The notes under the pieces were generated by a model. The model made no database searches, was not told where the DNA came from, and saw only the letters and a program-made list of their open reading frames with translations. The position numbers and the translations under genes are program-made. Shown in pieces: positions 29,607 to 39,437 of a stretch of 64,000 bases of DNA. Origin of the DNA: Deinococcus peraridilitoris DSM 19664 (GTDB lineage: Bacteria; Deinococcota; Deinococci; Deinococcales; Deinococcaceae); the NCBI RefSeq assembly GCF_000317835.1, contig NC_019793.1, forward strand, positions 2,629,001-2,693,000, written 5' to 3'. Numbering within the stretch: position 1 is the stretch's first letter; every line of letters starts with the position of its first letter.

Positions 29607-32006
29607 GTGCGTGTCATGACCGGTGTTGTCGCTTCGGGATTTGTCGCCCTGCTGGCCTTTCTGGGCGGGCTCTTCGCCTGGGGCCGCGATCTGCCCAGCG
29701 TGTCGGACCTTGACGTGCTGGAATTCTCCGGGCAAAGCCGCGTCTTCGACCGGGACGGTCAGCTGGTCGGCACCCTCGCACCGTCGCTCTCCAACGGTGC
29801 GCGCGTGAACCGCACGTTGCTGAAGCTCGATCAGGTGAGCCCTTTTCTGCGCGACGCGGTGGTGACAAGCGAGGACCGGCGGTTTTTCAATCACCACGGC
29901 ATCGATTTTCTGGGCATCGCGCGTGGTCTGTGGCGCGGTTTGCGGGGTGATCTGGAAGGCGGCTCCACCCTGACGCAGCAGCTGGTAAAAAACACCCTGC
30001 TGGCCGATCTGGAAGGTGCGCGCACGCCCGAACGCAAATTCAAGGAAGCGATTCTGGCGGTCCAGGTCGACCGCAACTTCAGCAAAGACGAGATTCTCGG
30101 CGCCTACCTGAACGTCATCTACTGGGGATCGGGTGGCCGGACCGACATCATCGGCGCGGCCACGGCCTCGCGTTCTTACCTGCAAAAAGACGCCCGTAAC
30201 CTCAACCTGGCCGAGAGCGTTTATCTCGCCACGCTGATTCCCTCGCCGGGCCGGTATTTCAATTACCCGGGTTACCGTTCCCTGATGCGCAGCCTGCTCG
30301 AGCGCATGGTGGAGGACGGCCGTGTCAGTCGCGCTCAGGCCGACGCGGCCTGGCGTTTCCCGCTGCAACCGGCCGGCTGGCGGGTCCGGTACGACGCACA
30401 GGGCAACATCGTTTCGGCCACCCTGGTCGACAAGAGCGCCAAGAACCGCAACACACCCGTGCCCCCCGGCCGCGCGCACCTGCATTTCCTGCAGGCCGTC
30501 GAGCGGGAGCTGATTCGGCTGTATGGACGCAAAGCGGTGTACTCGGGCACGGGCCTCAAGGTCTACACCACCATGGACCTGCAGGCCCAGACGGCAGCCG
30601 AGCGGGCGTCGCGTGACGCCCGTCTGCCCGAGGGGGCTACGCTGGGCATGGCCTTCGTGGAGCCGGGCACCGGCGAGGTGCTGGCCCTGGTGGGGCAGAA
30701 GCTTGAGGGTTTCGTGGCGGGAGAGTGGAACAACGCGACGCAGGCCAGGCGGCAGGTGGGCAGCGCCATCAAGCCGCTGCTTTACACCCTGGCCCTCGAG
30801 AAAGGCGGTCAGCAGTACGATACGGTGCTCGACGCGCCCATCAGCGGTGATTATCAACCCAGGAATTACAGTGGCCGCTATCTCGGTACGCCCGTGACGC
30901 TGCGCTATGCCCTTAACCACAGTCTGAATCTGCCCACCGTACGGCTGGCCCAGGAGGTCGGCGTGCGCAACCTGGAACGCAAACTGAGCGATCTGGGACT
31001 GTCGGTGCCGACGGACGCCGGGTTGTCGCTGGCCATCGGCACCCTGGAAGCCAGCCCGCTGCAGCTCGCGAGCGCTTACGCCACCTTCGCGAACGGGGGC
31101 GAATGGCACGAACCGCGCGTGTTGCGCCGCGTCGTTGCGCCGGACGGCCGGGCGCTACCGCTGCCCACTTACGCTTCACGGCGGGTATGGGACGCGCAGA
31201 CAGCCTTCCTGGGCCTCGACATGCTGCGCGGCGTGGTCAACGATTTGGGTCGTGGGCAGGGCGGCTTGGCCTGGCGGGCGCGCATTCCCGGCTGGGACGT
31301 GGGCGGCAAGACCGGTACCACCAACGACGTCAAGGACCTGTGGTTCGCGGGCGTGACGCCGGGTGTGGCGGGCGCAGTGTGGGTGGGCAGGCAGGAAGGG
31401 GGCGCGATGCCGGAGAACGCTTACAGCGGCGACATTGCCGCGCCGGTCTGGCAACAGGCCGTCGCCGGCGCCCTCGCGGGCCGCACGCCGCAGGCCTTCG
31501 GCGCGCCCGAGGGTGTGGCTTTTCAGTTCGTGCGGGGCGTGCGCATGGCTGTCAAAGAAGACAGCCCCGGTCTCAGCGCGGGTGTGCGGCGTTTCTTTGA
31601 GCGTTCACCCGCGCCCCGGCCGCAAAGGGAGCGCCCCCAGGAAGCTCCCGCGCCCACGCTCGAAGAGGCGCCACTGCCAGAAGCTGCGCCCACCGAGATC
31701 CCTCCTACCCCGGACGAACCCTCCGGGCTGCCGCAACCCGAGGATCTGCAACCCACCATGCCCGAGCCTTCGGCGCCCGAAGTTCCCACTCCCAGTGAGC
31801 CCATCCCGAGTGAACCGGTGCCGGCCGAACAGCCCCCGCTTCCCGGAGAGGACTTTCCGACGGACACCGTACCCGTACCCCAGGATTTGCAGCCGCTGCC
31901 CGAACCGGTGCCACCGGTGCCGGATACCTCGCTCGTGCCGGAAGGTCAGCAATACCTGCCCCCAGAGGAGCCGCAAAGCGTCGGGGCAGTCGACAATACC
32001 TACTAA
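29607..32006 (+). CDS. class A penicillin-binding protein (transglycosylase-transpeptidase)
   Basis: 799 residues. N-terminal membrane anchor ([20 protein letters not shown]), glycosyltransferase family 51 domain with [16 protein letters not shown] near residue 87 and [12 protein letters not shown], then a transpeptidase domain with [12 protein letters not shown] (SxxK near residue 385), HSLN (SxN) and KTGTTND (near 567). The last 150 residues are Pro/Glu-rich, an unusual low-complexity tail. It polymerises and crosslinks peptidoglycan. GTG start at 29607, 6 nt after TAGACT (29595-29600), a leaderless arrangement. Confidence 0.95.
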   Translation: MRVMTGVVASGFVALLAFLGGLFAWGRDLPSVSDLDVLEFSGQSRVFDRDGQLVGTLAPSLSNGARVNRTLLKLDQVSPFLRDAVVTSEDRRFFNHHGIDFLGIARGLWRGLRGDLEGGSTLTQQLVKNTLLADLEGARTPERKFKEAILAVQVDRNFSKDEILGAYLNVIYWGSGGRTDIIGAATASRSYLQKDARNLNLAESVYLATLIPSPGRYFNYPGYRSLMRSLLERMVEDGRVSRAQADAAWRFPLQPAGWRVRYDAQGNIVSATLVDKSAKNRNTPVPPGRAHLHFLQAVERELIRLYGRKAVYSGTGLKVYTTMDLQAQTAAERASRDARLPEGATLGMAFVEPGTGEVLALVGQKLEGFVAGEWNNATQARRQVGSAIKPLLYTLALEKGGQQYDTVLDAPISGDYQPRNYSGRYLGTPVTLRYALNHSLNLPTVRLAQEVGVRNLERKLSDLGLSVPTDAGLSLAIGTLEASPLQLASAYATFANGGEWHEPRVLRRVVAPDGRALPLPTYASRRVWDAQTAFLGLDMLRGVVNDLGRGQGGLAWRARIPGWDVGGKTGTTNDVKDLWFAGVTPGVAGAVWVGRQEGGAMPENAYSGDIAAPVWQQAVAGALAGRTPQAFGAPEGVAFQFVRGVRMAVKEDSPGLSAGVRRFFERSPAPRPQRERPQEAPAPTLEEAPLPEAAPTEIPPTPDEPSGLPQPEDLQPTMPEPSAPEVPTPSEPIPSEPVPAEQPPLPGEDFPTDTVPVPQDLQPLPEPVPPVPDTSLVPEGQQYLPPEEPQSVGAVDNTY

Positions 32007-32198
32007 AACGGTGGTCAGTGTCACGGCCCTCTGCTGACCAGAGATCCTGATCGAGTGGGGCAACCGAGCCGGCACCCACGCGGACGGAAGTGGCTTGATG
32101 GAACGCGTTTTCCTGTCAATGAAACAGACCGACGCTCTCAAGAATCATTGGCGTCGCATCACCGGGTTCCACTCGGCCGCCAAAAAGAGGCAGGTCGC

Positions 32199-32618
32199 TC
32201 AGCGCGAAATGAGGTCGATCACGTCGGGGGCACGCACGCGAAAGTCCAGACGCTGCCCGGGCGTGACGTAAGCCTGCGCGCCCTGACCTTTGGGTGTACC
32301 CGACAGGACCAACTTGGCGGACGCGTCCTGAGTGACGCGCAGGGGAACATTCCAGTGCGCGCCGGCTTCGAGTGTTTCGCGTGATTCGCATTGTTCACCG
32401 AGACAGACGCGCAAACCGTGGAGCGCTTCGCTGCTGGCGTTCACGACCCGCAGTGCTGGACGGGGCGCCAGCAGAAAAGCCAGCGCCAGCAGACACAGAA
32501 AGCCCAGCGTGCCCAGCCGGCGCCGACGCGGCGAGACACTCCGGCCGCGCATCAGGGCGTCAAGCAGGCCCGGGCGTTCCGCTGGTGTATCCGGCGTGGA
32601 AGAAGTGGGAGGAACCAT
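32199..32618 (-). CDS. hypothetical single-pass membrane protein
   Basis: 139 residues. A basic cytoplasmic N-terminus (RGRSVSPRRRRLG) precedes one membrane segment (TLGFLCLLALAFLLAP) and a small outer domain with two Cys (LRVCLGEQCES). ATG at 32618; a GTG one codon earlier is possible. It lies 56 bp downstream of the RpiR-type regulator on the same strand and converges on the penicillin-binding protein gene. Family not recognised. Confidence 0.6.
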   Translation of the reverse strand: MVPPTSSTPDTPAERPGLLDALMRGRSVSPRRRRLGTLGFLCLLALAFLLAPRPALRVVNASSEALHGLRVCLGEQCESRETLEAGAHWNVPLRVTQDASAKLVLSGTPKGQGAQAYVTPGQRLDFRVRAPDVIDLISR

Positions 32619-32674
32619 CACCCCCTACTTTGTCACGCTTTGTCGCGCGCGGCTCGCGGGTACGGCAGGTCATC

Positions 32675-33523
32675 TCAGTAACTTTTGTCCACCACCGCGG
32701 CCGCCGTGTCATGAATGGCTTGTCGGGCGTCTGGCAGACGCAGCGTCAGTCCCAGAAAGAGCGCTTCGAGGACGAGCAGCTGCCCGATTTTGCTGGCAAT
32801 CGCGCCTCCGTCCAGTGGATCTTCGGGGCTGGCCGTGTAGAGGGCGCAGTCAGCGTGGCGGGTGATGGGGCTTTTGGCGCGGTGGGTCAGTGCCACCGTG
32901 AACAGGCCGCGTTCCTGGGCGACCCGCAGCACCTGTACGGTGTCGACGGTACTGCCCGAGCGGCTGATGCCCAGCGCGACCGAACCTGGCGGAAGGGTGG
33001 CAGCGTACATGGTGGCCAGATGCGGATCGAGTGTGGCGTTCACGTTCAGTCCAAGGCGCAACAGCTTGTAGGCGAAGTCGAGGGCGGTCACGCCGCTGGC
33101 CCCCTGACCACAGATCAGCACCCGGGGGGCTGCCGCCAGCGCGTCCAGGGCAGCTTGCAGATCTGCCTCGCCCAGGACCTTGCGGGTTTCGCGGATCGCC
33201 GTGTCGGCGTGCTGCGCGGCACGTGCGATCAGTCCCCGCGAGGAGGCGCCCACCGCCTCGCTCGCGGCGGGAGCGGCAAGGTCGGCAGCCAGCGCCAGCT
33301 TGAAATCCTGAAAGCCCCGAAACCCCAGATCCCGCGTGAGGCGAATCACGGTGGCTTCACCGGCACTGCTCGCTTCGGCTACTTCGGTGACCGTCTGATA
33401 CAGCACCTTCTGCGGGGAGGCCAGCACGTAGGACGCCGTACGCCGTTGCGCAGGCGTGAGCAACTCGAGCTGTGCCCGCAGTCGGCTGAGCGCTCCGGCC
33501 GGTCCGTAGGGTTCACGTGTCAC
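32675..33523 (-). CDS. MurR/RpiR family transcriptional regulator
   Basis: 282 residues. N-terminal HTH_6 domain (LTPAQRRTASYVLASPQKVL, then SSAGEATVIRLTRDLGFRGF) and C-terminal SIS sugar-phosphate-binding domain (about 130-260; RVLICGQGASGVTALDFAYK, ALGISRSGSTVDTV). Family members sense amino-sugar or sugar phosphates. It is divergent from nagA and the SIS isomerase gene, so it probably controls them in response to N-acetylglucosamine 6-phosphate or glucosamine 6-phosphate. GTG start. Confidence 0.9.
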   Translation of the reverse strand: MTREPYGPAGALSRLRAQLELLTPAQRRTASYVLASPQKVLYQTVTEVAEASSAGEATVIRLTRDLGFRGFQDFKLALAADLAAPAASEAVGASSRGLIARAAQHADTAIRETRKVLGEADLQAALDALAAAPRVLICGQGASGVTALDFAYKLLRLGLNVNATLDPHLATMYAATLPPGSVALGISRSGSTVDTVQVLRVAQERGLFTVALTHRAKSPITRHADCALYTASPEDPLDGGAIASKIGQLLVLEALFLGLTLRLPDARQAIHDTAAAVVDKSY

Positions 33524-33622
33524 GGCGCAGGGGAGACGCAGCGAAGCTGGCCCGATGGCGTCAAGTCTGTGGTGGCAAGTCGTTGTGGCACCTGAACTCC
33601 TTCCAGAATGTCCTGAAAAAAT

Positions 33623-33685
33623 ACTCCAGATTTGACAGGACTTTTGGAGTCACATTACGCTGGCGTTGAAAGTGGTGTCAACGCC
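33623..33685 (+). promoter_or_regulatory. promoter and inverted repeats ahead of nagA
   Basis: TTGACA at 33632-33637 and TTACGC at 33655-33660 are 17 bp apart. The inverted pair ACTCCA (33623-33628) and TGGAGT (33645-33650) brackets the -35 box, and a second repeat GGCGTTGA (33662-33669) with TCAACGCC (33678-33685) lies just downstream of the start site. Both are good candidates for the divergently encoded RpiR-type regulator. Confidence 0.6.
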
Positions 33686-33741
33686 ACTTCGGAGAGTGGC
33701 ATGATTGCACGCAACGCACATTGTCATCAGGAGCGGTGGCC

Positions 33742-34845
33742 GTGAAGATCGGCGGACAGATTTTGACGCCCAGGGGCCTGCTGTCCGGACAGGTGACCTT
33801 TGAGGGCGGCCGCATCCAGCATGTCGTGCCCGGCCCGGCGGTCGACCGTTTCGTTCTGCCGGGCTTCATCGATTCGCACGTGCACGGCGGTGGGGGAGGT
33901 GACACCATGGACGGCCCCGCAGGGGTAAGGACCCTGGCGCAGTTCCACGCGCAGCACGGCACCACGACCCTGCTCCCCACCACCATGACCGCCCCCTGGC
34001 CCGAGGTCATGAACGCTTTGCGGGGGGTTGCCGAAGTGCGCGCCTTTGGGGTTCCGGGCGGCGCGGACATCCCGGGTGCCCACCTCGAAGGACCCTTCAT
34101 CAGCCCCCGAAGGTTGGGGGCTCAACCTCCCCACGCGCTGCTTCCCCAATCGCAGCGGATCGGTGACGTACTCGCCCTGGAAGTGGTACGGGTCGTGACG
34201 CTGGCGCCCGAACTGGAGGGCGCGCCCAAGGCCGCCGAGGCCTTCGCGGGTATGAACGTGCGCGTCAGTCTGGGGCACACGGCGGGCCGCTGCGAGGACG
34301 CCCAGCAGCTCATGCAGCGTGTGCGCGCCTTGGGCGGCGTGGTGGGCGGCACCCACCTCTTCAACGCCATGGGCGGTCTGGCTGGCCGCGAACCGGGTGT
34401 GGTGGGCGCGCTGCTCGCCTCGGCACACGCTTACGCCGAGCTGATCCTCGATTTGCACCATGTCCACGAAACCTCCTTTCGGGCGGCGCTCGCGGCGCTG
34501 GGCAACCGGTTGACGCTCGTGACCGACGCCATCCGCGCGGCCGGGCTGGGTGACGGCATCAGCGAGCTGGGTGGTCAGGAAGTGCAGGTGAGGAATGGCC
34601 GGGCGCAACTGAGCGACGGCACCCTGGCGGGCAGCGTCCTGACCCTGGACGTGGCCCTGCGCAACGCCCTGTCCCTGGGGTTGAGCCTGGAGGAGACTTC
34701 GGCGCTGCTGTCGGCCAATCCCGCCCGGTACCTGGGCCTGAGCGACCGGGGACGCATCGAAAGCGGCTGCCGCGCCGACCTGGTGGTGCTGGACACCGAT
34801 TATGCCGTTCAGGAAGTATGGATCAAAGGCTCCCGGGTGGCTTGA
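33742..34845 (+). CDS. nagA: N-acetylglucosamine-6-phosphate deacetylase
   Basis: 367 residues. Amidohydrolase fold with metal ligands in GFIDSHVHGGGGGD, HLEGPFIS, SLGHTAG, GTHLFNAMGGL and a catalytic Asp in LVTDAIRAAGLGDG. It removes the acetyl group from GlcNAc-6-phosphate to give glucosamine 6-phosphate for the next gene product. The start is GTG at 33742 with AGGAG 8 nt upstream; another GTG two codons earlier has poorer spacing. Confidence 0.95.
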   Translation: MKIGGQILTPRGLLSGQVTFEGGRIQHVVPGPAVDRFVLPGFIDSHVHGGGGGDTMDGPAGVRTLAQFHAQHGTTTLLPTTMTAPWPEVMNALRGVAEVRAFGVPGGADIPGAHLEGPFISPRRLGAQPPHALLPQSQRIGDVLALEVVRVVTLAPELEGAPKAAEAFAGMNVRVSLGHTAGRCEDAQQLMQRVRALGGVVGGTHLFNAMGGLAGREPGVVGALLASAHAYAELILDLHHVHETSFRAALAALGNRLTLVTDAIRAAGLGDGISELGGQEVQVRNGRAQLSDGTLAGSVLTLDVALRNALSLGLSLEETSALLSANPARYLGLSDRGRIESGCRADLVVLDTDYAVQEVWIKGSRVA

Positions 34846-34880
34846 CCCGCCCGGAAAACGCACGAAAGGAAACATCAACC

Positions 34881-35924
34881 ATGCCCACCACGAACCCCTT
34901 GATGCTGCAGGAAACCCGCGAGGCGCCCCAGGTCGTTGAGCGCCTGCTGCGCGAAAACGCCCCGCTCGTTCAGGACCTCATCCGTGAAGTGCGGTCCCGT
35001 GATCCCCTGCACGTCGTGACCGTGGCGCGTGGCAGCAGCGATCACGCCTGCACGGTGCTCAAGTACGCCATCGAGGCGTCCCTGGGGTTGAGCGTCGGCA
35101 GCGCGGCGCCCAGCGTACACACCCTCTACGGCCGCTCATTGCGCCTGGAACGCGCGCTGGTGCTGGCGGTGTCGCAGTCGGGGGCGTCACCCGACGTGGT
35201 GGAGAGCGTCACGCGCGCCCGCGCGTGCGGCGCCCTGACCGTCGCGTTTGTCAATCAGGAGGACTCCGATCTGGCGCGCGCTGCCGAGTTCGTGCTGCCG
35301 TTGCGTGCCGGCACCGAGCAGGCGGTCGCGGCCACCAAAAGCTACCTCGCCAGCCTCGCCGCCGGACTGCAACTCGTGGCTGCCCTGGCAGACGACCGAA
35401 CGCTTTCGGGCGCGCTGGAGGTCTTGCCCGATACCCTCGCGGCGACGCTGCTGCTCGAAGACGTGGCAAGTGAGCGGGCCGAGCGCTACCGCTACGCCGA
35501 AACCATGGTGGTTCTCGGCCGGGGCGCGCACTTCGGGGTGGCGCTGGAGAGCGCACTCAAGCTCAAGGAAACCAGTGGTCTGATGGCCGAAGCCTACAGT
35601 GCCGCCGAGTTTCTGCACGGTCCCGTGCGGGTCGTCGAGGCCGGTTTTCCCATTCTGGCCTTGCAGGCGCGTGACGAAACCGCCGCTTCGACCGCCGACG
35701 CTTACCGTGCGCTGAGTGAAAAAGCCGTGGAACTGCTGCTGGTGGGTGCCGAAGCACCGCTTCCTGCGCCGCTGCGCCTGATCACGCCTGCCAGCGGGCA
35801 CGGCTGGACGGACACGCTGCCGTCTGCGCTGAGCGTGTACCTGCTGGCCGGACACCTGGCCCTCGCGCGTGGACTTGACCCCGACGCACCGCCCAGCCTG
35901 CGCAAAGTCACCCTGACCCGCTGA
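34881..35924 (+). CDS. double-SIS glucosamine-6-phosphate isomerase/deaminase (GlmS-like without amidotransferase domain)
   Basis: 347 residues comprising two SIS domains and no glutamine amidotransferase domain. Blocks VTVARGSSDHACTVLKYAIE, LVLAVSQSGASPDVVES, GTEQAVAATKSYLASLA and LKLKETSGLMAEAYSAAEF match the GlmS isomerase half and the NagB-II deaminases. Following nagA by 35 bp, it most likely converts glucosamine 6-phosphate to fructose 6-phosphate plus ammonia (NagB-II role). AAGGAAA precedes the ATG. Confidence 0.85.
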   Translation: MPTTNPLMLQETREAPQVVERLLRENAPLVQDLIREVRSRDPLHVVTVARGSSDHACTVLKYAIEASLGLSVGSAAPSVHTLYGRSLRLERALVLAVSQSGASPDVVESVTRARACGALTVAFVNQEDSDLARAAEFVLPLRAGTEQAVAATKSYLASLAAGLQLVAALADDRTLSGALEVLPDTLAATLLLEDVASERAERYRYAETMVVLGRGAHFGVALESALKLKETSGLMAEAYSAAEFLHGPVRVVEAGFPILALQARDETAASTADAYRALSEKAVELLLVGAEAPLPAPLRLITPASGHGWTDTLPSALSVYLLAGHLALARGLDPDAPPSLRKVTLTR

Positions 35925-35935
35925 GCACTGTCCTT

Positions 35936-35968
35936 GTCTTTCGAACATTCACGTCTTTCGAACATTCA
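35936..35968 (+). repeat. tandem 17-bp direct repeat upstream of the P1 peptidase gene
   Basis: GTCTTTCGAACATTCA occurs at 35936-35951 and again at 35953-35968. Each copy holds a TTCGAA palindrome, so two equal faces are presented 17 bp apart. It lies in the 61-bp gap just before the Shine-Dalgarno. Confidence 0.7.
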
Positions 35969-35985
35969 GGCAGGAGGGGAAGAGA

Positions 35986-37128
35986 ATGGGACGACTGCGC
36001 GATCTGGGGATAGGTGTGGGGCTGGGGGAAAGCGGACCGTGGAACGCCATCACCGATGTGGCGGGCGTGCGGGTCGGGCACACCACCCTGATCGAGGGAG
36101 AAGGAGCGCTGCGCGTCGGACACGGACCCGTGCACACCGGGGTGACGGTGCTGCATCCGCGTGCCGGCCTGGCGCGTGACGAGCCGCTGTTCGCCGGCTT
36201 TCACCGCCTGAACGGCAACGGGGAGATGACGGGCGTGCAGTGGATCGAGGAAGCCGGACTGCTCGCTTCCCCGATTGCCCTGACGAACACCCACTCGGTG
36301 GGCGTAGTGCGCGACGCGCTGATCGCCCTCGAACTGCGCGACCGCCGCGATGACGGCGTGTACTGGAGCATGCCGGTGGTCAGCGAAACCTACGACGGCC
36401 TGCTCAGCGACATCGGTGGCTTTCACGTCCGCGAGGAGCACGTCACGCGGGCCTACGACGAAGCCCGCAGCGGGCCGGTTGCCGAAGGAGCGGTCGGAGG
36501 CGGCACCGGCATGATCTGCCACGAATTCAAGGGTGGGATCGGCACGGCCTCACGCGTGCTGGCGCCCTCCCAGGGTGGTTTTACGGTCGGGGCTCTGGTG
36601 CAGGCCAACCACGGTCGCCGTGAGCGATTGTGCGTTGACGGCTACCCGGTCGGCCGTTTCCTGTCGCGCGCTGCCGTGCCCAGTCCGTTCGACCGGACCG
36701 GCAATGGCGCGCCCATCCCTCCGGGCACCGGAAGCGTCGTCGTGGTGCTGGCCACCGACGCGCCCCTCCTGCCCGGGCAGTGCACGCGGCTGGCACAGCG
36801 TGCTTCCATCGGGCTCGCGCGAACCGGAGGCGGCACCGAGGATTCGTCAGGCGACCTGTTCATCGCCTTTGCCACGGGCAACGCCGGCCTTCCACGTGCG
36901 GATTATTCACTGGCGGGACCGCTCACAAGCGAGGTCCGGATGCTCGGGAACCACCACCTGTCGGCGCTGTTTGTCGCGGCCGCCGACGCCGTCGAGGAAG
37001 CGATCATCAATGCGCTGCTTTCGGCCACCACGATTACGGGCGCGAACGGTGTGACCGCACACGGACTCAGGCTTGACCAACTCGAAAGCGCGCTCCGTCA
37101 AGCCGGGCATCCGCAGTTTCAGGCGTAG
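35986..37128 (+). CDS. P1 family peptidase (DmpA-type aminopeptidase)
   Basis: 380 residues. GPWNAITDVAGVRVGHTTL at the N-terminus, GAVGGGTGMICHEFKGGIG, and the self-cleavage site PPGTGSVVVVLATDAPL, where the Ser after Gly becomes the N-terminal nucleophile of the small subunit. DmpA/BapA enzymes cleave peptides with N-terminal D-Ala, Gly or beta-amino acids. Placed behind amino-sugar genes, it may take part in murein peptide recycling (inference). AGGAGGGG precedes the ATG at 35986. Confidence 0.9.
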   Translation: MGRLRDLGIGVGLGESGPWNAITDVAGVRVGHTTLIEGEGALRVGHGPVHTGVTVLHPRAGLARDEPLFAGFHRLNGNGEMTGVQWIEEAGLLASPIALTNTHSVGVVRDALIALELRDRRDDGVYWSMPVVSETYDGLLSDIGGFHVREEHVTRAYDEARSGPVAEGAVGGGTGMICHEFKGGIGTASRVLAPSQGGFTVGALVQANHGRRERLCVDGYPVGRFLSRAAVPSPFDRTGNGAPIPPGTGSVVVVLATDAPLLPGQCTRLAQRASIGLARTGGGTEDSSGDLFIAFATGNAGLPRADYSLAGPLTSEVRMLGNHHLSALFVAAADAVEEAIINALLSATTITGANGVTAHGLRLDQLESALRQAGHPQFQA

Positions 37129-37148
37129 CAGTGCGGACGTCGCGCCGC

Positions 37149-39359
37149 TCAGTCGGCAGCGCCCGGCGCAGCAGGCGTGTGCTCTCGGTCCGCGAACAGA
37201 CTGCCGAACACCTGAACGATACGAGGATCGAAGTGCCGCCCTGCCTGCTGTGCGATTTCCGCCATGGCCTCTGCGTGCGGCCAGGCCGCTTTGTACGGAC
37301 GGATGCTGGTGAGGGCGTCATAGACGTCGCAGACCGCGAAGAGCCGGGCCAGCAGGGGAATGTGCTCGCCGCCCAGCCCGGCGGGATAGCCGCTGGCGTC
37401 CCAGCGCTCGTGATGATGGCGGATGACGTCCAGGGCACCATGAGGCAGACTGGGCATGTTGCGCGCCAGGGTGTAGCCGTGCTCGGCGTGTCCCTGCATG
37501 ATCTGCCACTCGTGGTCGCCAAGCTTGCCGGGCTTGAGCAAAATGGCGTCCGGAAGCACCATCTTGCCGAGGTCGTGCAGGTAGGCGCCTTGCCGCAGAG
37601 CGTCCAGGGCCTCGTAGTCCAGCCCGAAGGCCTGCCCAAGCCTCATGGCAAGCGCCGCAACCCGGCGGGTGTGACCGTGGGTCTCGAAATCGCGCGCTTC
37701 GAGGGCGAGACCCAGCGACAGCAGCGCGCCCTCGCGGGTGGATTCCACTTCCTGCACGTGCTGTGCGCGCTCGTAGCTCACGCCGATCGAGCGCGCGGCC
37801 GTTTCAAGCAGGGCGCGCTCGTCGGCACTCCAGGGGCGCGCCTCACCACGCCTGTAGGCGGCCATGACCTCACGGTTGCCCTGCTTGAAGGGCAGCGGCA
37901 GGAGTGCCACACCGCGCACGCCCAGCTCGTGCAGTTCGGGGCGCTCGGTGCATTCCAGGTACATGTTGTGTCCCTGGGTGGCCTGCCAGGCCCGGCCGGC
38001 ATTCTCGCCGAGGCCGCGTTTCATCTGGACCTGCACGGCCGGGGGAACATCACCATAAAAGGCACCGGGCGTGATCCAGTCACCGTCGACCTGCCAGAAC
38101 ACCAGATAACCGATGTCCACGGTCGCTGACAGCACCTGCAGCGCACGGGACGCCACGTCATGGGTGGTGCGCGCGTTTTCGAGAGCCAACGAAAGCTGGC
38201 TGAGTGCCTCGAACCGCGCGATGCTGGCTTGCAGCTCTGAAGCGCGCGCGACCAATGCTCCCAGGGCGTGGGTCCGCCCGAGCGCCTGTGATCCCAGGCC
38301 GGCGATGGCGCGTGCCAGACGCAGCTCCTGCATGCCAAGGCGCCGGGGGTGCCAGTCGCCGCATACCAGGGCGCCGAGCGGAACACCTTGGGCGCTGTGC
38401 AGCGGAACGGCCAGCACCACGTCATGCAGCACTCCGCCGGGCTTGTATACCCGGGGGTCGGTCCGGGCGTCGTTGGTGTACAGCACCTCGTTTTGCTCCA
38501 GAGCCGTCCACATCAGTCCCTGACCGCGGGGAACGCACAGCTCTCCTGCGGGCCGGACCACGTCCGGAATGACCGAAGCGCGCAGAACGTCGCTTGCCGG
38601 GTCAAAGCGGTAAAACAGCGCGTCACGCGTGTTCAGCAATTCGCGGGCCTGCAAGGTCAGGATGCGCTCGACTTCTTCGGGCGCGCTCGCCGAGTGCAGC
38701 GCCGAGCCGATCTCTGCCAGCCGTTCCAGTTCGCGCGCTCGCTCGCGCTCCTGGGTGCGCCGGTTACGGGCGGCCAGCAGGGCGGCCACGAGATGTCCGA
38801 ATTCCTGCGCGACCTGCAAGTCCCTGGCGTCAAAACTGTCTTCCCGCTCAAAGCTGTCGAGGTTGAGGTGCGCGACCACCTCGCTGCCCAGCACCACGGG
38901 CAGGCACAGCGACGCGCGCAGCTGCCGGGCGCGTCCGGCTGTTTCGTAGGCTCGGGAGTTGTCTCTTTCACCGTCCCTGGCGTGAACGCCGAGCGAATGC
39001 CGAACGAGCGCCTCACCGCGCATCACGCGTGGCTGGCCTTCCTGCCAGCCTTTCAGGTCCTGGCCATACCACTCCAGCATGACCGCTTCGGGCTCCACGA
39101 CGCTCAGCAGGGCGGGCATGAAGCCCCGCTGGGCGCGGAACAGGAACACGCTGCCTTCACGCACGGCAATCGACCCGGCCTGCGCGCCTTCCACCGAGGC
39201 AATTGCGGCGTCAAGCAGGGCCTGCCAGTCTGCGCTGCGCATCTCGTCATCACGTCCCAGCCAATTGAGCGCCGAGCGCACGGCCGGCCAGGTCAAAGTC
39301 AGTGCATCGCCCGTGGGTGACGTGCTGCCTGGATTGGGTGTCTCAGAGAACGGGTTCAT
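37149..39359 (-). CDS. GAF-domain HD-GYP phosphodiesterase
   Basis: 736 residues. Three GAF-like sensor regions lie at about 45-200, 215-360 and 385-530. The C-terminal HD-GYP domain has GHTRRVAALAMRLGQAF, the HD dyad in YLHDLGKMVLPD (about residue 605), and HHERWDASGYPAGLGGEHIP (HHExxDGxGYP; the G before GYP is S here). It would hydrolyse cyclic di-GMP to pGpG or GMP. No membrane segments. It counters the two GGDEF proteins in the window. The substitution in DASGYP is common among active members. Confidence 0.9.
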   Translation of the reverse strand: MNPFSETPNPGSTSPTGDALTLTWPAVRSALNWLGRDDEMRSADWQALLDAAIASVEGAQAGSIAVREGSVFLFRAQRGFMPALLSVVEPEAVMLEWYGQDLKGWQEGQPRVMRGEALVRHSLGVHARDGERDNSRAYETAGRARQLRASLCLPVVLGSEVVAHLNLDSFEREDSFDARDLQVAQEFGHLVAALLAARNRRTQERERARELERLAEIGSALHSASAPEEVERILTLQARELLNTRDALFYRFDPASDVLRASVIPDVVRPAGELCVPRGQGLMWTALEQNEVLYTNDARTDPRVYKPGGVLHDVVLAVPLHSAQGVPLGALVCGDWHPRRLGMQELRLARAIAGLGSQALGRTHALGALVARASELQASIARFEALSQLSLALENARTTHDVASRALQVLSATVDIGYLVFWQVDGDWITPGAFYGDVPPAVQVQMKRGLGENAGRAWQATQGHNMYLECTERPELHELGVRGVALLPLPFKQGNREVMAAYRRGEARPWSADERALLETAARSIGVSYERAQHVQEVESTREGALLSLGLALEARDFETHGHTRRVAALAMRLGQAFGLDYEALDALRQGAYLHDLGKMVLPDAILLKPGKLGDHEWQIMQGHAEHGYTLARNMPSLPHGALDVIRHHHERWDASGYPAGLGGEHIPLLARLFAVCDVYDALTSIRPYKAAWPHAEAMAEIAQQAGRHFDPRIVQVFGSLFADREHTPAAPGAAD

Positions 39360-39437
39360 GGGACGGTTTCGGAGTCACTTCGCCCCAGGCTAGGCGAGGT
39401 GTCCTGTCTAAATTCTTACAGCGCGCGGCACCAAGGT

